This document shows positions 32,477-43,061 of a DNA stretch of 64,000 nucleotides, piece after piece (within the stretch, counting starts at the first letter, position 1; every line of letters begins with the position of its first letter). Location: positions 43,674 through 107,673 of the forward strand of contig JASCPF010000003.1 of assembly GCA_029959325.1 (NCBI GenBank). The letters run 5' to 3'. Under the pieces are notes generated by a model, which did no database searches, was not told the origin of the DNA, and was given only the letters and a program-made list of their open reading frames with translations. The translations under genes and the position numbers were made by a program. The stretch comes from Microbacteriaceae bacterium PS02068. GTDB lineage: Bacteria > Actinomycetota > Actinomycetes > Actinomycetales > Microbacteriaceae.

Positions 32477-34167
32477 GCGATGTGTCTTCCCGCACCGCCC
32501 GCGAGCCGCTGCTGAGCGTGCGCGACATCCGCGTCGCGTTCGATTCGCAGTCCGGCACCCGAGAGGTGCTGCACGGCGTCAGCTTCGACATCTTCCCCGG
32601 CGAGACGATCGCCATCGTGGGGGAGTCGGGCTCGGGCAAGTCGACGACGGCGTCGGCCATCGTGCAGCTGCTGCCCGGCACCGGACACGTCACCTCGGGC
32701 AGCATCCTGCTCGACGGTGAGGACCTGACCGACTATTCGCGGTCGCAGATGGAAGACATCCGCGGGCGCGAGATCGGCTACGTGCCGCAAGACCCGATGT
32801 CGAACCTCAACCCGGTGTGGTCGATCGGCTTCCAGGTCATAGAGGCCGTGCGCGCCAACGGCATCGCGAGCGGCAAGCGCGACGTCGAAGCGCGGGCGAT
32901 CGAGGTGCTCAAGCAGGCGGGTCTGGCGGATGCCGACAAGCGCATGCACCAGTATCCGCACCAGTTCTCGGGCGGCATGCGCCAGCGCGCGCTGATCGGC
33001 ATCGGCCTCGCGGCCGACCCCAAGCTGCTGATCGCCGACGAGCCGACCTCGGCGCTCGACGTCACGGTGCAGCGGGTGATCCTCGATCACATGGCGAAGC
33101 TCACGCAGGAGAAGGGCACCTCGGTGCTGCTCATCACGCACGACCTCGGCCTCGCGGCCGAGCGTGCGGAGCGCATCATCGTCATGAAGGACGGCGAGAT
33201 CGTCGAGGCGGGGCCGAGTCGGCTCATCCTCGAGAACCCGCGGCACCCGTACACGCAGCGACTCGTCGCGGCGGCTCCCTCGATCGCCTCGCAGCGCATC
33301 CAGGCGGTCGTGGAGGATCGCGGGGTGCAGTCGCTGGCCGACATCGCCGACGCGGCGCCGACCCTGCGCGTGCGCGACCTGACCAAGGACTACAAGATCC
33401 GCCAGGGCAGCTTCCGCAGCGAGCCGTTCCGTGCCGTGGATGCCGTGTCGTTCGACATCCCGCGCGGCAAGACCCTCGCCCTCGTCGGCGAGTCGGGATC
33501 GGGCAAGTCCACCGTCGCGAAGATGGTGCTCAAGCTCGAAGATCCGACCTCGGGGTCGATCGAGATCGACGGCATCGACATCGCGAAACTGTCGAAGAAG
33601 GACACGTTCACTCTGCGTCGCCGCATGCAGCCCGTGTTCCAGGACCCGTACGGATCGCTCGACCCGATGCGCAACATCGGCAACACGATCGCCGAGCCGC
33701 TCGACATCCACAAGGTCGGCGACGCGGCGTCGCGGCGCGAGCGCGTGCGCGAGCTGCTCGACCAGGTGTCGCTGCCGCAGAGCCTCGCCTCGCGCTACGC
33801 GAACGAGCTGTCGGGCGGTCAGCGTCAGCGCGTCGCGATCGCGCGCGCGCTGGCGCTGAAGCCCGACATCGTCATTCTCGACGAGGCCGTCTCGGCGCTC
33901 GACGTGCTGGTGCAGGACCAGATCCTGCAGCTGCTGTCTGAGCTGCAGAGCGAGCTGGGTCTCACGTACCTGTTCATCACCCACGACCTCGCGGTCGTGC
34001 GGGTGGCGGCCGACCTCGTCTGCGTCATGGAGCGCGGCAAGGTCGTCGAGAAGGGCACCGTCGACGAGATCTTCGCGAACCCGGCGGAGGAGTACACGCG
34101 GCGCCTGCTCGATGCCATTCCCGGCGCGTCCATCCCTCTGGGCGGGGGAGCGGCGAGCGGATTCTGA
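32473..34167 (+). CDS. Fused two-domain oligopeptide ABC ATPase, DppD-DppF type (operon 1)
   Basis: The 564-aa protein has two complete nucleotide-binding domains. The Walker A loop GESGSGKST starts at residue 50 and again at 339. Signatures are [12 protein letters not shown] and LSGGQRQRVAIA; Walker B is LLIADEPTSALD and VILDEAVSALD. Usually D and F are separate subunits; here one chain powers the permease pair. The second Walker B has Ala-Val where Glu-Pro is common, but the catalytic Glu (DEA) is kept. Confidence 0.93.
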   Translation: MSDVSSRTAREPLLSVRDIRVAFDSQSGTREVLHGVSFDIFPGETIAIVGESGSGKSTTASAIVQLLPGTGHVTSGSILLDGEDLTDYSRSQMEDIRGREIGYVPQDPMSNLNPVWSIGFQVIEAVRANGIASGKRDVEARAIEVLKQAGLADADKRMHQYPHQFSGGMRQRALIGIGLAADPKLLIADEPTSALDVTVQRVILDHMAKLTQEKGTSVLLITHDLGLAAERAERIIVMKDGEIVEAGPSRLILENPRHPYTQRLVAAAPSIASQRIQAVVEDRGVQSLADIADAAPTLRVRDLTKDYKIRQGSFRSEPFRAVDAVSFDIPRGKTLALVGESGSGKSTVAKMVLKLEDPTSGSIEIDGIDIAKLSKKDTFTLRRRMQPVFQDPYGSLDPMRNIGNTIAEPLDIHKVGDAASRRERVRELLDQVSLPQSLASRYANELSGGQRQRVAIARALALKPDIVILDEAVSALDVLVQDQILQLLSELQSELGLTYLFITHDLAVVRVAADLVCVMERGKVVEKGTVDEIFANPAEEYTRRLLDAIPGASIPLGGGAASGF

Positions 34168-34169
34168 CC

Positions 34170-34763
34170 GTGGCATCCGATTTCCGCCGATCGGGAGCTT
34201 CGGCGCACGTCCTGCGCGCCACGTCGGGCACGATCGCGCTGATCGTGGCCGGCGTGGTCGCGGTCGCGCTGCTGATCGATGCGGTCGTGCGCGCGGGCGT
34301 CGTCGAGATGCTGCGCCTGTCGCCCTGGGTCCTGCTGGTCGTGTGGATCGTGTACGTGCTCATGTACGCGTCGCACATCGCCTACGACGGGGGCGGAGCG
34401 ACGGTGCAGAACTACCTGCGCCGCACGCGCATCCCGTGGGCGCGCGTCACCGACATCGGCCTGCGCTGGCAGGTGATCTTCACCCTCGACGGCGGCGACA
34501 CGGTGCCCGCCTACGGGGGGCCTGTCGCCGGGCGGCCCGGCCGCGCCGAGCGTCGCAGCGCGCAGCAGCCCTCGCGTGCCGTGCCGGCGGCGCTCCGTGA
34601 ACTCGGCGACCTTCGCGATGCCTGGCAGGGGGGCGATCCCCCCGTGGCGGCACCCGGCTCGGGTGCCACGGAGGTCGAGCGCTCGTGGGACCTCCCGGCG
34701 CTGGTCGCGCTGGGCGTCATCGTCATCGGCGGAATCGCCTCGGCGCTCAGTTCGGGCGCCTGA
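34170..34763 (+). CDS. Membrane protein with a PH-like domain
   Basis: The 197-aa product has two N-terminal membrane helices (about 20-40 and 48-68), then a soluble stretch (GATVQNYLRRTRIPWARVTD, then LRWQVIFTLDGG) that resembles the bacterial PH domain found in small actinobacterial membrane proteins. A charged linker and one last helix (about 175-193) follow. It starts two bases after the transporter ATPase and may be co-transcribed, but no role in peptide uptake is evident. Confidence 0.65.
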   Translation: MASDFRRSGASAHVLRATSGTIALIVAGVVAVALLIDAVVRAGVVEMLRLSPWVLLVVWIVYVLMYASHIAYDGGGATVQNYLRRTRIPWARVTDIGLRWQVIFTLDGGDTVPAYGGPVAGRPGRAERRSAQQPSRAVPAALRELGDLRDAWQGGDPPVAAPGSGATEVERSWDLPALVALGVIVIGGIASALSSGA

Positions 34764-34806
34764 TTTTGCTGAGAATGCACGAATCGACCGGTCCTGGGCA
34801 AACATT

Positions 34807-34834
34807 TTGCGAAGGTGTGACGAAATGTTACGGT
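34807..34834 (+). promoter_or_regulatory. Promoter of the second oligopeptide transporter operon
   Basis: TTGCGA (34807-34812), 16 bases, TACGGT (34829-34834). The AT-rich stretch 34763-34860 contains GAAATGTTAC, close to the complement of the motif at operon 1, so a shared regulator is possible. Nothing else was identified up to the ATG at 35009. Confidence 0.4.
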
Positions 34835-35008
34835 CGTGCAAAGACTCCCTATCGCCGACGGGCGCAATGCAGCGCTGGGGTTAGGGTCAAGGTGTCGGAC
34901 TCGGTCCGGCCTCTCCACACACGCCCGGCGAATCGACGTCGAGCGGCTCTGAGAAAGAACGACGATGGTCTGTCTGTCTGATCCTTGCCGGACCGCGAGG
35001 CCGGCTCG

Positions 35009-35992
35009 ATGACCCTCTATATCGTCCGACGGTTCCTCAACTACGCGATCCTGAGCCTCATCGCCACGTGCATGGCGTATGTGCTGGCGAGCATCGCGCT
35101 CGACCCTGCCGCGCGCTTCTACGGCATGAACCCGAGGCCGCCGCAGTCGTCGATCGACGCATCACTGGATGCCATGGGCGTGAACCCCGACGTCCCGATC
35201 CTGGTGCGGCTGTGGACCTGGCTCACCAACCTGTTCACGCAGTTCTCGCTGGGCACGACGGTCGGCGGCGCCCAGGTCACCACCGAGATCGCCGCCCGCT
35301 CGGGCGCGAGCCTGCGCCTGCTGCTGATCGGATCGATCATCGGCGCCATCGTCGGCGTGCTGCTGGGCGTGTGGGGCGCGGTGCGCCAGTACCGCGCGAG
35401 CGACCAGATCGTCACCTACGCGTCGTACATCGTCTTCGCCACCCCGACGTTCGTCATCGGCGTGCTGCTGATGATCCTGGCGACGCAGCTGAACAATCTG
35501 CTGGGCTTCCAGCTCATCACCTTCACGGGGGAGTACACCGCCGGCATCAGCGGGAGTTGGTGGGACCTCGCGCTCGACCGCGCCGTCCACCTGCTGCTGC
35601 CGACGATCGCCCTGGTGCTGATCAGTGCGGCATCCTATTCGCGCTATCAGCGCAGCGTCATGCTCGACGTGCTCGGCGCCGACTACATCCGCACGGCCCG
35701 CGCCAAGGGGCTGCCGCGCACGCAGGCGCTGTATCGTCACGGCGTGCGGCTCGCGCTCATCCCGATGTCGACGTTCTTCGCCTACAGCTTCGGCACGCTG
35801 ATCGCGGGGTCGGCGATGCTCGAGATTGTCTTCAGCTGGAGAGGGATGGGACAGTTCCAGATCGAGGCGATCCAGAAGAACGACATCAACGCCGTCGCCG
35901 GCACCGCGCTGTTCGTCGCCGTGCTGTATCTGATCTCATCCACCCTGTCTGAAGTGCTCTACGCCGCGCTCGACCCGAGGGTGAGAAGCTGA
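35009..35992 (+). CDS. Oligopeptide ABC transporter permease, DppB/OppB type (operon 2)
   Basis: The 327-aa product has six membrane helices. The B-type N-terminus (MTLYIVRRFLNYAILSLIAT) and EAA loop (DYIRTARAKGLPRTQALYRH) are clear. It has a longer first periplasmic loop than the operon 1 permease. It starts the second operon and ends one base before the C-type permease ATG. ATG 35009 is chosen from the typical N-terminal motif; no strong ribosome site is seen. Confidence 0.92.
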   Translation: MTLYIVRRFLNYAILSLIATCMAYVLASIALDPAARFYGMNPRPPQSSIDASLDAMGVNPDVPILVRLWTWLTNLFTQFSLGTTVGGAQVTTEIAARSGASLRLLLIGSIIGAIVGVLLGVWGAVRQYRASDQIVTYASYIVFATPTFVIGVLLMILATQLNNLLGFQLITFTGEYTAGISGSWWDLALDRAVHLLLPTIALVLISAASYSRYQRSVMLDVLGADYIRTARAKGLPRTQALYRHGVRLALIPMSTFFAYSFGTLIAGSAMLEIVFSWRGMGQFQIEAIQKNDINAVAGTALFVAVLYLISSTLSEVLYAALDPRVRS

Positions 35993-35993
35993 C

Positions 35994-36920
35994 ATGTCCG
36001 TGATGCAGCAAGAAGCGATCGAATCGCCGCTCGAGCCGGGGAGCGACGTCACCAAGACGCGCAAGCCCCTGACCCGCAACGGCCTGGTGTGGCTGCGGCT
36101 CAAGAAGATGCCGCGGTTCTGGATCGGCCTCGTCGTCGTGGTCCTCATCGTCGTGTGGGCGTTCCTCGGACCGCTGCTCTACCCCTACGGCATCGCCGAC
36201 CGCGACCCGCTGAACATGGGCCTCGGGCCGACGCTGCTGCACTGGTTCGGCACGAACTCGATCGGTCAGGACATCTACGCCCAGACGCTCGCGGGGCTGC
36301 AGAAGTCGCTCGTCATCGGCTTCGTCGCCGGCCCCTCGGCCACGATCATCGCGGCCATCGTCGGCTCGACGGCGGGCTACATCGGCGGCTGGGTCGACCG
36401 GATCATCCAGTGGTTCATCCTGCTGCTGCTCGTGATCCCCGCGTTCTTCCTGTTCATCCTGCTGAGCCCGCTGATCAAGGGCCTGTCGTGGATCGTGCTG
36501 ATGTTCTACATCGCGCTGTTCAGCTGGATGATCATGGCGCAGGTGGTGCGCAGTCAGACAAGATCGCTGCGCAACCGCGACTTCGTGCGCGCGGCGCGGT
36601 ACATGGGGATGCCCACGCGCACGATCCTCGGTCGCCACATCATCCCCAACATGGCATCCATCCTCATCATCGATGCGACGCTCGGCATCGTCGTGGCGAT
36701 CATGTCGGAGACGTCGCTGAGCTATTTCGGCTTCGGCATCCAGAAGCCCGACGTGTCGCTCGGCACGCTGCTGGCCGACGGCACGGCCGCCGCCGTCACC
36801 CGCCCATGGCTGTTCGTCTTCCCCGCCTTCGTCCTCATCGCGCTGCTGTTCGCGATCAGCCTCGTCGGCGACGCGCTGCGCGACGCCATCGACCCGACCT
36901 CTGGAATGAACCGTGACTGA
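35994..36920 (+). CDS. Oligopeptide ABC transporter permease, DppC/OppC type (operon 2)
   Basis: The 308-aa product has a ~35-residue cytoplasmic N-terminus, six membrane helices, [20 protein letters not shown] after the first helix, and the EAA loop [20 protein letters not shown]. It is the partner of the 35009 permease. Its stop lies inside the first codons of the next gene (8-base overlap), so translation is coupled. Confidence 0.92.
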   Translation: MSVMQQEAIESPLEPGSDVTKTRKPLTRNGLVWLRLKKMPRFWIGLVVVVLIVVWAFLGPLLYPYGIADRDPLNMGLGPTLLHWFGTNSIGQDIYAQTLAGLQKSLVIGFVAGPSATIIAAIVGSTAGYIGGWVDRIIQWFILLLLVIPAFFLFILLSPLIKGLSWIVLMFYIALFSWMIMAQVVRSQTRSLRNRDFVRAARYMGMPTRTILGRHIIPNMASILIIDATLGIVVAIMSETSLSYFGFGIQKPDVSLGTLLADGTAAAVTRPWLFVFPAFVLIALLFAISLVGDALRDAIDPTSGMNRD

Positions 36921-39048
36921 CGCTGTGATCTCCGGGTCTGCTCAAGGGGGCCGCACCGGCGCACCTCTCCTTTCCGTGCGCGATCTGAGCGTGACGTTCC
37001 CGCAGCGCGACGGCAGCCCCGTGCGGGCGGTGCGCGGCATCTCGTACGACGTGCACCCGGGCGAGTTCCTCGGCATCGTCGGCGAGTCGGGCTCGGGAAA
37101 GTCGGTCTCGTCGCTCGCCGTGATGGGTCTGCTGCCCTCGACCGCAGAGATCACCGGATCGATCGAGTTCGAGGGCACGTCGCTGCTCGGGATGGACGAC
37201 GCGAAGCTCTCTCGCATCCGCGGCAAGGGTCTCGCGATGGTGTTCCAAGACCCGCTGTCGGCGCTCACTCCCGTCTACACGGTGGGCGACCAGATCAGCG
37301 AGGCGCTGCGTCTGCACGACGCGAAGCTGTCGTCCCAGGCGGCGGCGGCGCGCGCCGTCGAGCTGCTCAAGGTCGTCGGCATCCCCGATGCCGAGCGGCG
37401 GGCGAAGGCGTTCCCGCACGAGTACTCCGGCGGCATGCGGCAGCGGGCCATGATCGCGATGGCGATCGCGAACGACCCGAAGGTCATCCTGGCCGACGAG
37501 CCGACGACGGCCCTCGACGTCACGATCCAGGCGCAGATCCTCGAAGTGCTCGAGAAGGCCAAGGAGATCACCGGCGCCGCCGTCGTGCTGATCACGCACG
37601 ACCTCGGCGTGGTCGCCGGCCACGCCGATCGCGTCGGCGTCATGTACGCCGGAAAGCTCGTCGAGCTCGGCACCACCGCCGAGGTCTTCGCCGCGCCCCA
37701 GATGCCGTACACGATCGGTCTGCTGCGGTCGGTGCCCAACATGCTCACCGCGGGCACGCAGCGGCTGGTTCCGCTCGAGGGTCGCCCGCCGTCCCTCGCG
37801 AATCTGCCGAAGGGATGCCCGTTCGCCGCGCGGTGCCCGATCGCGATCGACGAGTGCCGCGAGATCGAGCCCGCGCTCGCCCCGCACGACCCCGTGTTCC
37901 CGCAGCACGAGGCCGCCTGCGTCCGCGCGAACGAGATCGTCGACGGCGCCCTGGAGCGTTCCGAGATCTTCCCGCGCCCCGAGTCGCTGCCCGCAGAAGA
38001 GCGCGCCGAGACCGACTCGGCCCCGGTCGTCGAGGTCGAGGGTCTCAAGCGTCACTTCCCGCTGATGCGCGGCGGCGTGTTCCCGCGTCGGGTCGGCACC
38101 GTGCGCGCCGTCGACGGCGTGTCGTTCACGCTGCGCCCGGGGCGCACGCTCGGGCTCGTCGGCGAATCCGGCTGCGGCAAGACGACCACGATCCTCGAGA
38201 TCATGGAGATGACGGCGCCGCAGGCGGGGTCGATCCGCATCGAGGGCACCGACGTGGCATCCGCATCGAAGAAGCAGATCAAGGCGCTGCGGCGCGACGT
38301 GCAGATCGTCTTCCAGGATCCGATGGGCGCGATCGACCCGCGACTGCCGATCGGCGAGGTCATCACCGAGCCGCTCTGGGTGCAGGGCGCGCCGAAGGCC
38401 GAGCGCGATGCGCGCGTCGCAGAGCTGCTCGACCTCGTCGGGCTCGACCCCGCGATGGCGGATCGCTACCCGCACGAGTTCTCGGGCGGGCAGCGCCAGC
38501 GCATCGGCATCGCCCGCGCGCTGTCGACGAACCCCGCCGTGCTGATCCTCGACGAGCCGGTGTCGGCCCTCGACGTGTCGATCCAAGCCGGTGTCATCAA
38601 TCTGCTCGAAGACCTGAAAGACCGCCTCGGTCTCTCGTACCTCTTCGTCGCGCACGACCTGGCCGTCGTGCGCCAGATCGCCGACGACGTCGCGGTCATG
38701 TATCTCGGGGCGGTCGTCGAGCAGGGCCCGATCGCCGAGGTCTTCAACGACCCACGGCATCCCTATACCAAGGCCCTCATCTCGGCGGCACCCATCCCCG
38801 ACCCCGAGATCGAGCGACGGCGCACGCGCATCCTGCTCAAGGGCGACCTGCCGAGCCCGACGCAGGAGATCAGCGGATGCCGCTTCCGCACCCGCTGCCC
38901 GCTGTATGAGCTACTGGACGAACCCGCGCAGGAACTCTGCCGCTCGTCCGACCCTGCACTGACCCCGCACGGCCGCGCCAAGGTCGCCTGCCACCACGTG
39001 GATCGTTCCGCGCTGGTGGAAGAGGCGGCTCTCGCGGCCGCGTCGTGA
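36913..39048 (+). CDS. Fused two-domain oligopeptide ABC ATPase, DppD-DppF type (operon 2)
   Basis: The 711-aa protein has two nucleotide-binding domains: Walker [10 protein letters not shown] from residue 57 and GESGCGKTT from 417, with signatures [12 protein letters not shown] and [12 protein letters not shown]. Each half ends in the Cys-containing oligopeptide transporter tail ([24 protein letters not shown]). It is longer than the operon 1 ATPase because both tails are complete. It drives the 35009/35994 permeases. Confidence 0.93.
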   Translation: MTDAVISGSAQGGRTGAPLLSVRDLSVTFPQRDGSPVRAVRGISYDVHPGEFLGIVGESGSGKSVSSLAVMGLLPSTAEITGSIEFEGTSLLGMDDAKLSRIRGKGLAMVFQDPLSALTPVYTVGDQISEALRLHDAKLSSQAAAARAVELLKVVGIPDAERRAKAFPHEYSGGMRQRAMIAMAIANDPKVILADEPTTALDVTIQAQILEVLEKAKEITGAAVVLITHDLGVVAGHADRVGVMYAGKLVELGTTAEVFAAPQMPYTIGLLRSVPNMLTAGTQRLVPLEGRPPSLANLPKGCPFAARCPIAIDECREIEPALAPHDPVFPQHEAACVRANEIVDGALERSEIFPRPESLPAEERAETDSAPVVEVEGLKRHFPLMRGGVFPRRVGTVRAVDGVSFTLRPGRTLGLVGESGCGKTTTILEIMEMTAPQAGSIRIEGTDVASASKKQIKALRRDVQIVFQDPMGAIDPRLPIGEVITEPLWVQGAPKAERDARVAELLDLVGLDPAMADRYPHEFSGGQRQRIGIARALSTNPAVLILDEPVSALDVSIQAGVINLLEDLKDRLGLSYLFVAHDLAVVRQIADDVAVMYLGAVVEQGPIAEVFNDPRHPYTKALISAAPIPDPEIERRRTRILLKGDLPSPTQEISGCRFRTRCPLYELLDEPAQELCRSSDPALTPHGRAKVACHHVDRSALVEEAALAAAS

Positions 39049-39110
39049 CAGACCCCCGACGACGGCACCACGTCGTCGAGGCAACCAAGTAAGACGAGAG
39101 GAAAGATCAC

Positions 39111-40793
39111 ATGAGGACACGGAGCACCAAGACGCTCGGCGCTCTCGCGATGCTCGGCGCTGCGGCGCTGCTCATCGCCGGATGTGCCGCGGGCAACACC
39201 GCGCCCAATGCGAGCGAGAGCCCGTCCGGCGCGCTGCCGACGGTCGACTGGGATGCCGCGGCCGCCGCGGACGTCCAGGACGGCGGCACGCTCAACCTGG
39301 CCGTCGGCGCACTGCCGGTCAACTACAACAACCTCGAGATCGACGGCAACGACGTCGACACCAACACGATCCTGTCGGCCACCCAGGGCGGCCCGATCGG
39401 GATCGACACCAGCGGCAAGCCGTTCGTCAACAAGAACTACGCCGAGTCGGTCGAGCTCGTCAGCGAAGACCCCCAGGTCGTCGAGATCAAGCTCAACCCG
39501 AAGGCTGTCTGGGAAGACGGCACGCCCATCACGGTGAAGGACTGGCAGTCGACCTTCCAGGTCATGAGCGGCAAGGACGAGGCCTATCAGGTCGTCTCGA
39601 CCACCGGCTACGACCAGGTCGCGTCCGTCGAGCAGGGGACCGACGAGTTCGACGTGAAGATCACCTTCTCGTCGGTCTTCGCCGACTGGCAGTCGATCAT
39701 GGGCGCCGTGCTGCCGGCGTCGGTGACGGAAAGCGCCGATGCGTTCAACGCCGGCTTCACCACGAAGCAGATGCCCTCGGCCGGACCCTACGTGATCTCG
39801 AAGATCGACCAGACCGGTCAGGTCATCACACTGACGCCCAACCCGAAGTGGTGGGGCGACAAGCCGAAGCTCGACACGATCCTCTTCAAGGTCGTCAGTC
39901 AGGACCAGCAGGGTTCGTCGTTCGCCAACAAGGAGCTCGACGCCCTCGAGATCTCGGCCAACGCCGACCTCTACGCGACCGCCAAGTCGCGTGAGGACGC
40001 CGAGCTGCAGGCATCCGGTGGCCTCACCTGGACCCACGTCACGATGAACGCGAAGGAGGGCCCGCTCTCCGACGTGAACGTCCGCAAGGCCGTTGCATCG
40101 ATCGTCAACCGCGCGCAGATCGCGTCGGCCGCCAACACGCCGGTCGGCGTGCCCGCGGTGACGCAGGGCGACTACATCTTCATGAACGGCCAGGATGGCT
40201 ACCAGGACAAGGCGTACGCGCTCGACCCCAGTGCCGCCGAGGGCTTCCTGAAGGATGCCGGCTACGCGAAGGACGGTGACAGCTGGACGAAGGATGGCAC
40301 GGCTCTCAAGCTCACCATCACGGTTCCCGCCGACACGGCGACGAACATCCAGCGCGCCGAGCAGGTCCAGGCCGACCTCGGTGACTTCGGCATCCCGGTG
40401 GAGCTCACCACGGTTCCCGCAGCGCAGTACTTCAGCGACTACGTGATCCCGGGCAACTTCGAGATGGTCACGTTCTCGTGGCAGGGCACCGCCTTCCCGA
40501 TCTCGTCGGCCGAGGCGATCTTCTACCCGCTCGACTCGGGTCAGAACTTCACCGGAACGACCGACGACAAGCTCGGCGACCTGTGGACGAAGGCGAACGC
40601 CGAGCTCGACCCGGCGAAGCGCATCACGATCGCGAACGAGATCAACGAGGCCATCTGGGCCTACGTCCCGCTGTTCCCGATCGCGCCGCTGCCCGAGGTC
40701 TGGGCGGTCAAGAAGGGCCTCGTCAACTACGGCGCGACCCAGTTCGGCGTCTCGTCGACCGTCGACTGGACGATCGTCGGCTGGAAGAAGTGA
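39111..40793 (+). CDS. Peptide ABC transporter, substrate-binding lipoprotein (operon 2)
   Basis: The 560-aa lipoprotein has the lipobox LLIAGC (Cys about residue 25) and a family 5 solute-binding fold (NPKAVWEDGTPITVKDWQST, then SAGPYVISKID, NVRKAVASIVNRAQIA, FSWQGTAFPISSAEAIFYPL). It is the last gene of operon 2, whereas in operon 1 the binding protein comes first. The two binding proteins differ clearly, so the two systems probably prefer different peptides. A ribosome site (GAGGAAAG) lies before ATG 39111. Confidence 0.9.
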   Translation: MRTRSTKTLGALAMLGAAALLIAGCAAGNTAPNASESPSGALPTVDWDAAAAADVQDGGTLNLAVGALPVNYNNLEIDGNDVDTNTILSATQGGPIGIDTSGKPFVNKNYAESVELVSEDPQVVEIKLNPKAVWEDGTPITVKDWQSTFQVMSGKDEAYQVVSTTGYDQVASVEQGTDEFDVKITFSSVFADWQSIMGAVLPASVTESADAFNAGFTTKQMPSAGPYVISKIDQTGQVITLTPNPKWWGDKPKLDTILFKVVSQDQQGSSFANKELDALEISANADLYATAKSREDAELQASGGLTWTHVTMNAKEGPLSDVNVRKAVASIVNRAQIASAANTPVGVPAVTQGDYIFMNGQDGYQDKAYALDPSAAEGFLKDAGYAKDGDSWTKDGTALKLTITVPADTATNIQRAEQVQADLGDFGIPVELTTVPAAQYFSDYVIPGNFEMVTFSWQGTAFPISSAEAIFYPLDSGQNFTGTTDDKLGDLWTKANAELDPAKRITIANEINEAIWAYVPLFPIAPLPEVWAVKKGLVNYGATQFGVSSTVDWTIVGWKK

Positions 40794-40823
40794 TCACGGA
40801 TCGATCGCACTGATCGATTCGGC

Positions 40824-40853
40824 GGGGCGGGATTCCTTCGGGGGTCCCGCCCC
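40824..40853 (+). terminator. Terminator of oligopeptide operon 2
   Basis: Stem GGGGCGGGA (40824-40832) with TCCCGCCCC (40845-40853), loop TTCCTTCGGGGG, followed by GTTCTCGTG. Confidence 0.75.
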
Positions 40854-41010
40854 GTTCTCGTGCTGAGCGCGACCGGCGCTCGCACGCGGTGGCACCCGGG
40901 CGAGCACCCGGGCTGCCTTCAGGGAACCCTGCGGTACGCTGGAAGGGCGCACGTCTGCGTTTCCGCGGACAGCGATCTACTTTCTCTCCCCTCTCGGCAA
41001 GGACACTTCC

Positions 41011-42921
41011 ATGGCGCACGCCCTCCGTTCGGATCTCCGGAACGTCGCGATCGTCGCGCACGTCGACCACGGCAAGACGACCCTCGTCGACGCCATGCTC
41101 CGCCAGACCGGCTCGTTCGGCTCGCACGAGCACATGGAAGAGCGCGCGATGGACTCGAACGACCTCGAGCGTGAGAAGGGGATCACGATCCTCGCCAAGA
41201 ACACGGCGATCACCTACTCAGGCATCCACACCGACACCCCCGTCACGATCAACGTCATCGACACCCCGGGCCACGCGGACTTCGGCGGCGAGGTCGAGCG
41301 CGGTCTGTCGATGGTCGACGGCGTCGTCCTGCTGGTGGATGCCTCGGAGGGCCCCCTGCCGCAGACCCGCTTCGTGCTGCGCAAGGCGCTCGAGGCGAAG
41401 CTTCCCGTGATCCTCCTGGTCAACAAGACCGACCGCCCCGACGCGCGCATCGCCGAGGTCGAGGAAGAGGCGCACGACCTGCTGCTCGGCCTGGCATCCG
41501 ACCTGGTCGACGACGTGCCCGACCTCGACGTCGATGCGCTGCTGGACGTCCCCGTCGTCTACGCCTCGGGCCGCGCCGGCGCCGCATCGGCCAACCGTCC
41601 CGAGAACGGCTCGCTGCCCGACAACGACGACCTCGAGCCGCTGTTCGACGCGATCCTCAAGCACGTCCCGGCCCCGGCCTACGACGACGAGGCCCCGCTG
41701 CAGGCGTGGGTCACGAACCTCGACTCCTCGCCCTTCCTGGGTCGTCTCGCCCTGCTGCGCGTCTTCAACGGCACGCTCAAGAAGGGCCAGACCGTGGCGT
41801 GGGTGCGCGCCGACGGCACGACCAGCAACGCGCGCATCACCGAGCTGCTGAAGACGCGCGCTCTCGACCGCTACCCGGCCGAGAGCGCCGGCCCCGGCGA
41901 CATCGTCGCGATCGCCGGCTTCGAGGACATCACGATCGGCGAGACGATCGCCGACCCCGAGGACGTCCGCCCGCTGCCCGCGATCACGGTCGACGACCCC
42001 GCGATCTCGATGACGATCGGCACGAACACCTCGCCGCTCATGGGCAAGGTCAAGGGCCACAAGCTCACCGCCCGCATGGTGAAGGACCGCCTCGACCGCG
42101 AACTGATCGGCAACGTGTCGCTCAAGGTCGTCGACATCGGGCGCCCGGATGCCTGGGAGGTGCAGGGCCGCGGCGAGCTCGCCCTCGCCATCTTGGTCGA
42201 GAACATGCGCCGCGAGGGCTTCGAGCTCACCGTCGGCAAGCCGCAGGTCGTCACCAAGCAGATCGACGGCAAGACCTACGAGCCGTTCGAGCACCTGACG
42301 ATCGACTCGCCCGAAGAGCACCTCGGCGCGATCACGCAGCTGCTGGCGAACCGCAAGGGTCGCATGGAGAACATGACCAACCACGGCACCGGCTGGGTGC
42401 GCATGGAGTTCGTCGTTCCCTCGCGCGGCCTGATCGGCTTCCGCACCGAGTTCCTCACGACGACGCGCGGCACGGGCATCGCCAACGCGATCTCGCACGG
42501 CTACGAGCCGTGGGCCGGGCACATCACGACGCGCCAGAACGGCTCGATCGTCGCCGACCGCCAGGGTGTCGTCACGCCCTTCGCGATCATCGGCCTGCAG
42601 GAGCGCATGTCGTTCTTCGTGCAGCCGACGCAGGAGGTCTACGAAGGCATGGTCGTCGGCGAGAACTCCCGCGCCGACGACATGGACGTCAACATCACGC
42701 GCGAGAAGAAGCTCACCAACATGCGCGCCGCGAGCTCGGACTCGTTCGAGTCGATGACCCCGCCGCGCCTGCTGACGCTGGAGGAGAGCCTCGAGTTCGC
42801 CCGCGACGACGAATGCGTCGAGGTGACCCCCGAGGTCGTGCGCATCCGCAAGGTCGAGCTCGACGCCACGGTGCGCGGCCGCAACGCCTCGCGCCTGAAG
42901 CGCCAGGACGCGAACGCCTGA
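41011..42921 (+). CDS. typA: Ribosome-associated GTPase TypA/BipA
   Basis: The 636-aa translational GTPase is related to EF-G and acts in ribosome assembly and stress adaptation. G1 is AHVDHGKTTL (residues 16-25). The switch II motif is DTPGHADFGGEVER and the NKTDRPDAR box gives guanine specificity. The C-terminus carries the EF-G-like domain and the TypA-specific end (NITREKKLTNMRAASSD, then ESLEFARDDECVEVTPEVVR). Length is normal. A TACGCT -10-like box lies at about 40936 with a leader of ~65 bases. Confidence 0.96.
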   Translation: MAHALRSDLRNVAIVAHVDHGKTTLVDAMLRQTGSFGSHEHMEERAMDSNDLEREKGITILAKNTAITYSGIHTDTPVTINVIDTPGHADFGGEVERGLSMVDGVVLLVDASEGPLPQTRFVLRKALEAKLPVILLVNKTDRPDARIAEVEEEAHDLLLGLASDLVDDVPDLDVDALLDVPVVYASGRAGAASANRPENGSLPDNDDLEPLFDAILKHVPAPAYDDEAPLQAWVTNLDSSPFLGRLALLRVFNGTLKKGQTVAWVRADGTTSNARITELLKTRALDRYPAESAGPGDIVAIAGFEDITIGETIADPEDVRPLPAITVDDPAISMTIGTNTSPLMGKVKGHKLTARMVKDRLDRELIGNVSLKVVDIGRPDAWEVQGRGELALAILVENMRREGFELTVGKPQVVTKQIDGKTYEPFEHLTIDSPEEHLGAITQLLANRKGRMENMTNHGTGWVRMEFVVPSRGLIGFRTEFLTTTRGTGIANAISHGYEPWAGHITTRQNGSIVADRQGVVTPFAIIGLQERMSFFVQPTQEVYEGMVVGENSRADDMDVNITREKKLTNMRAASSDSFESMTPPRLLTLEESLEFARDDECVEVTPEVVRIRKVELDATVRGRNASRLKRQDANA

Positions 42922-42924
42922 CCC

Positions 42925-42958
42925 CGTTTCGACTCGCTTCGCTCGCTCAACGACCGGG
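42925..42958 (+). repeat. Dispersed repeat family A, copy downstream of typA
   Basis: Reads CGTTTCGACTCGCTTCGCTC then GCTCAACGACCGGG, the fullest form of the family. It lies four bases after the typA stop. Confidence 0.75.
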
Positions 42959-42978
42959 TGGGCGGCCCCCGGCCCCTC

Positions 42979-43050
42979 GTCGGCGGGTTCATCCGTCCGG
43001 AGCCGGGGTTATTCGGCGCAGAAGCGCGGGTTTGGGACGGATGACCGGGG
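42979..43050. repeat. 72-base hairpin repeat, copy 1
   Basis: Matches 43062-43133 at 71 of 72 positions. Internal arms TCATCCGTCC (42989-42998) and GGACGGATGA (43035-43044) form a 10-base stem. The copies are separated by only 11 bases. Confidence 0.75.
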
Positions 43051-43061
43051 TTAGTGTCGCG

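Noticed and set aside
36856..38760. Long open frame on the minus strand opposite the operon 2 ATPase
   Set aside because: It is the mirror of a clear two-domain ABC ATPase. The translation is His/Arg/Asp-rich without any fold motif, as expected of antisense frames in high-GC coding DNA.
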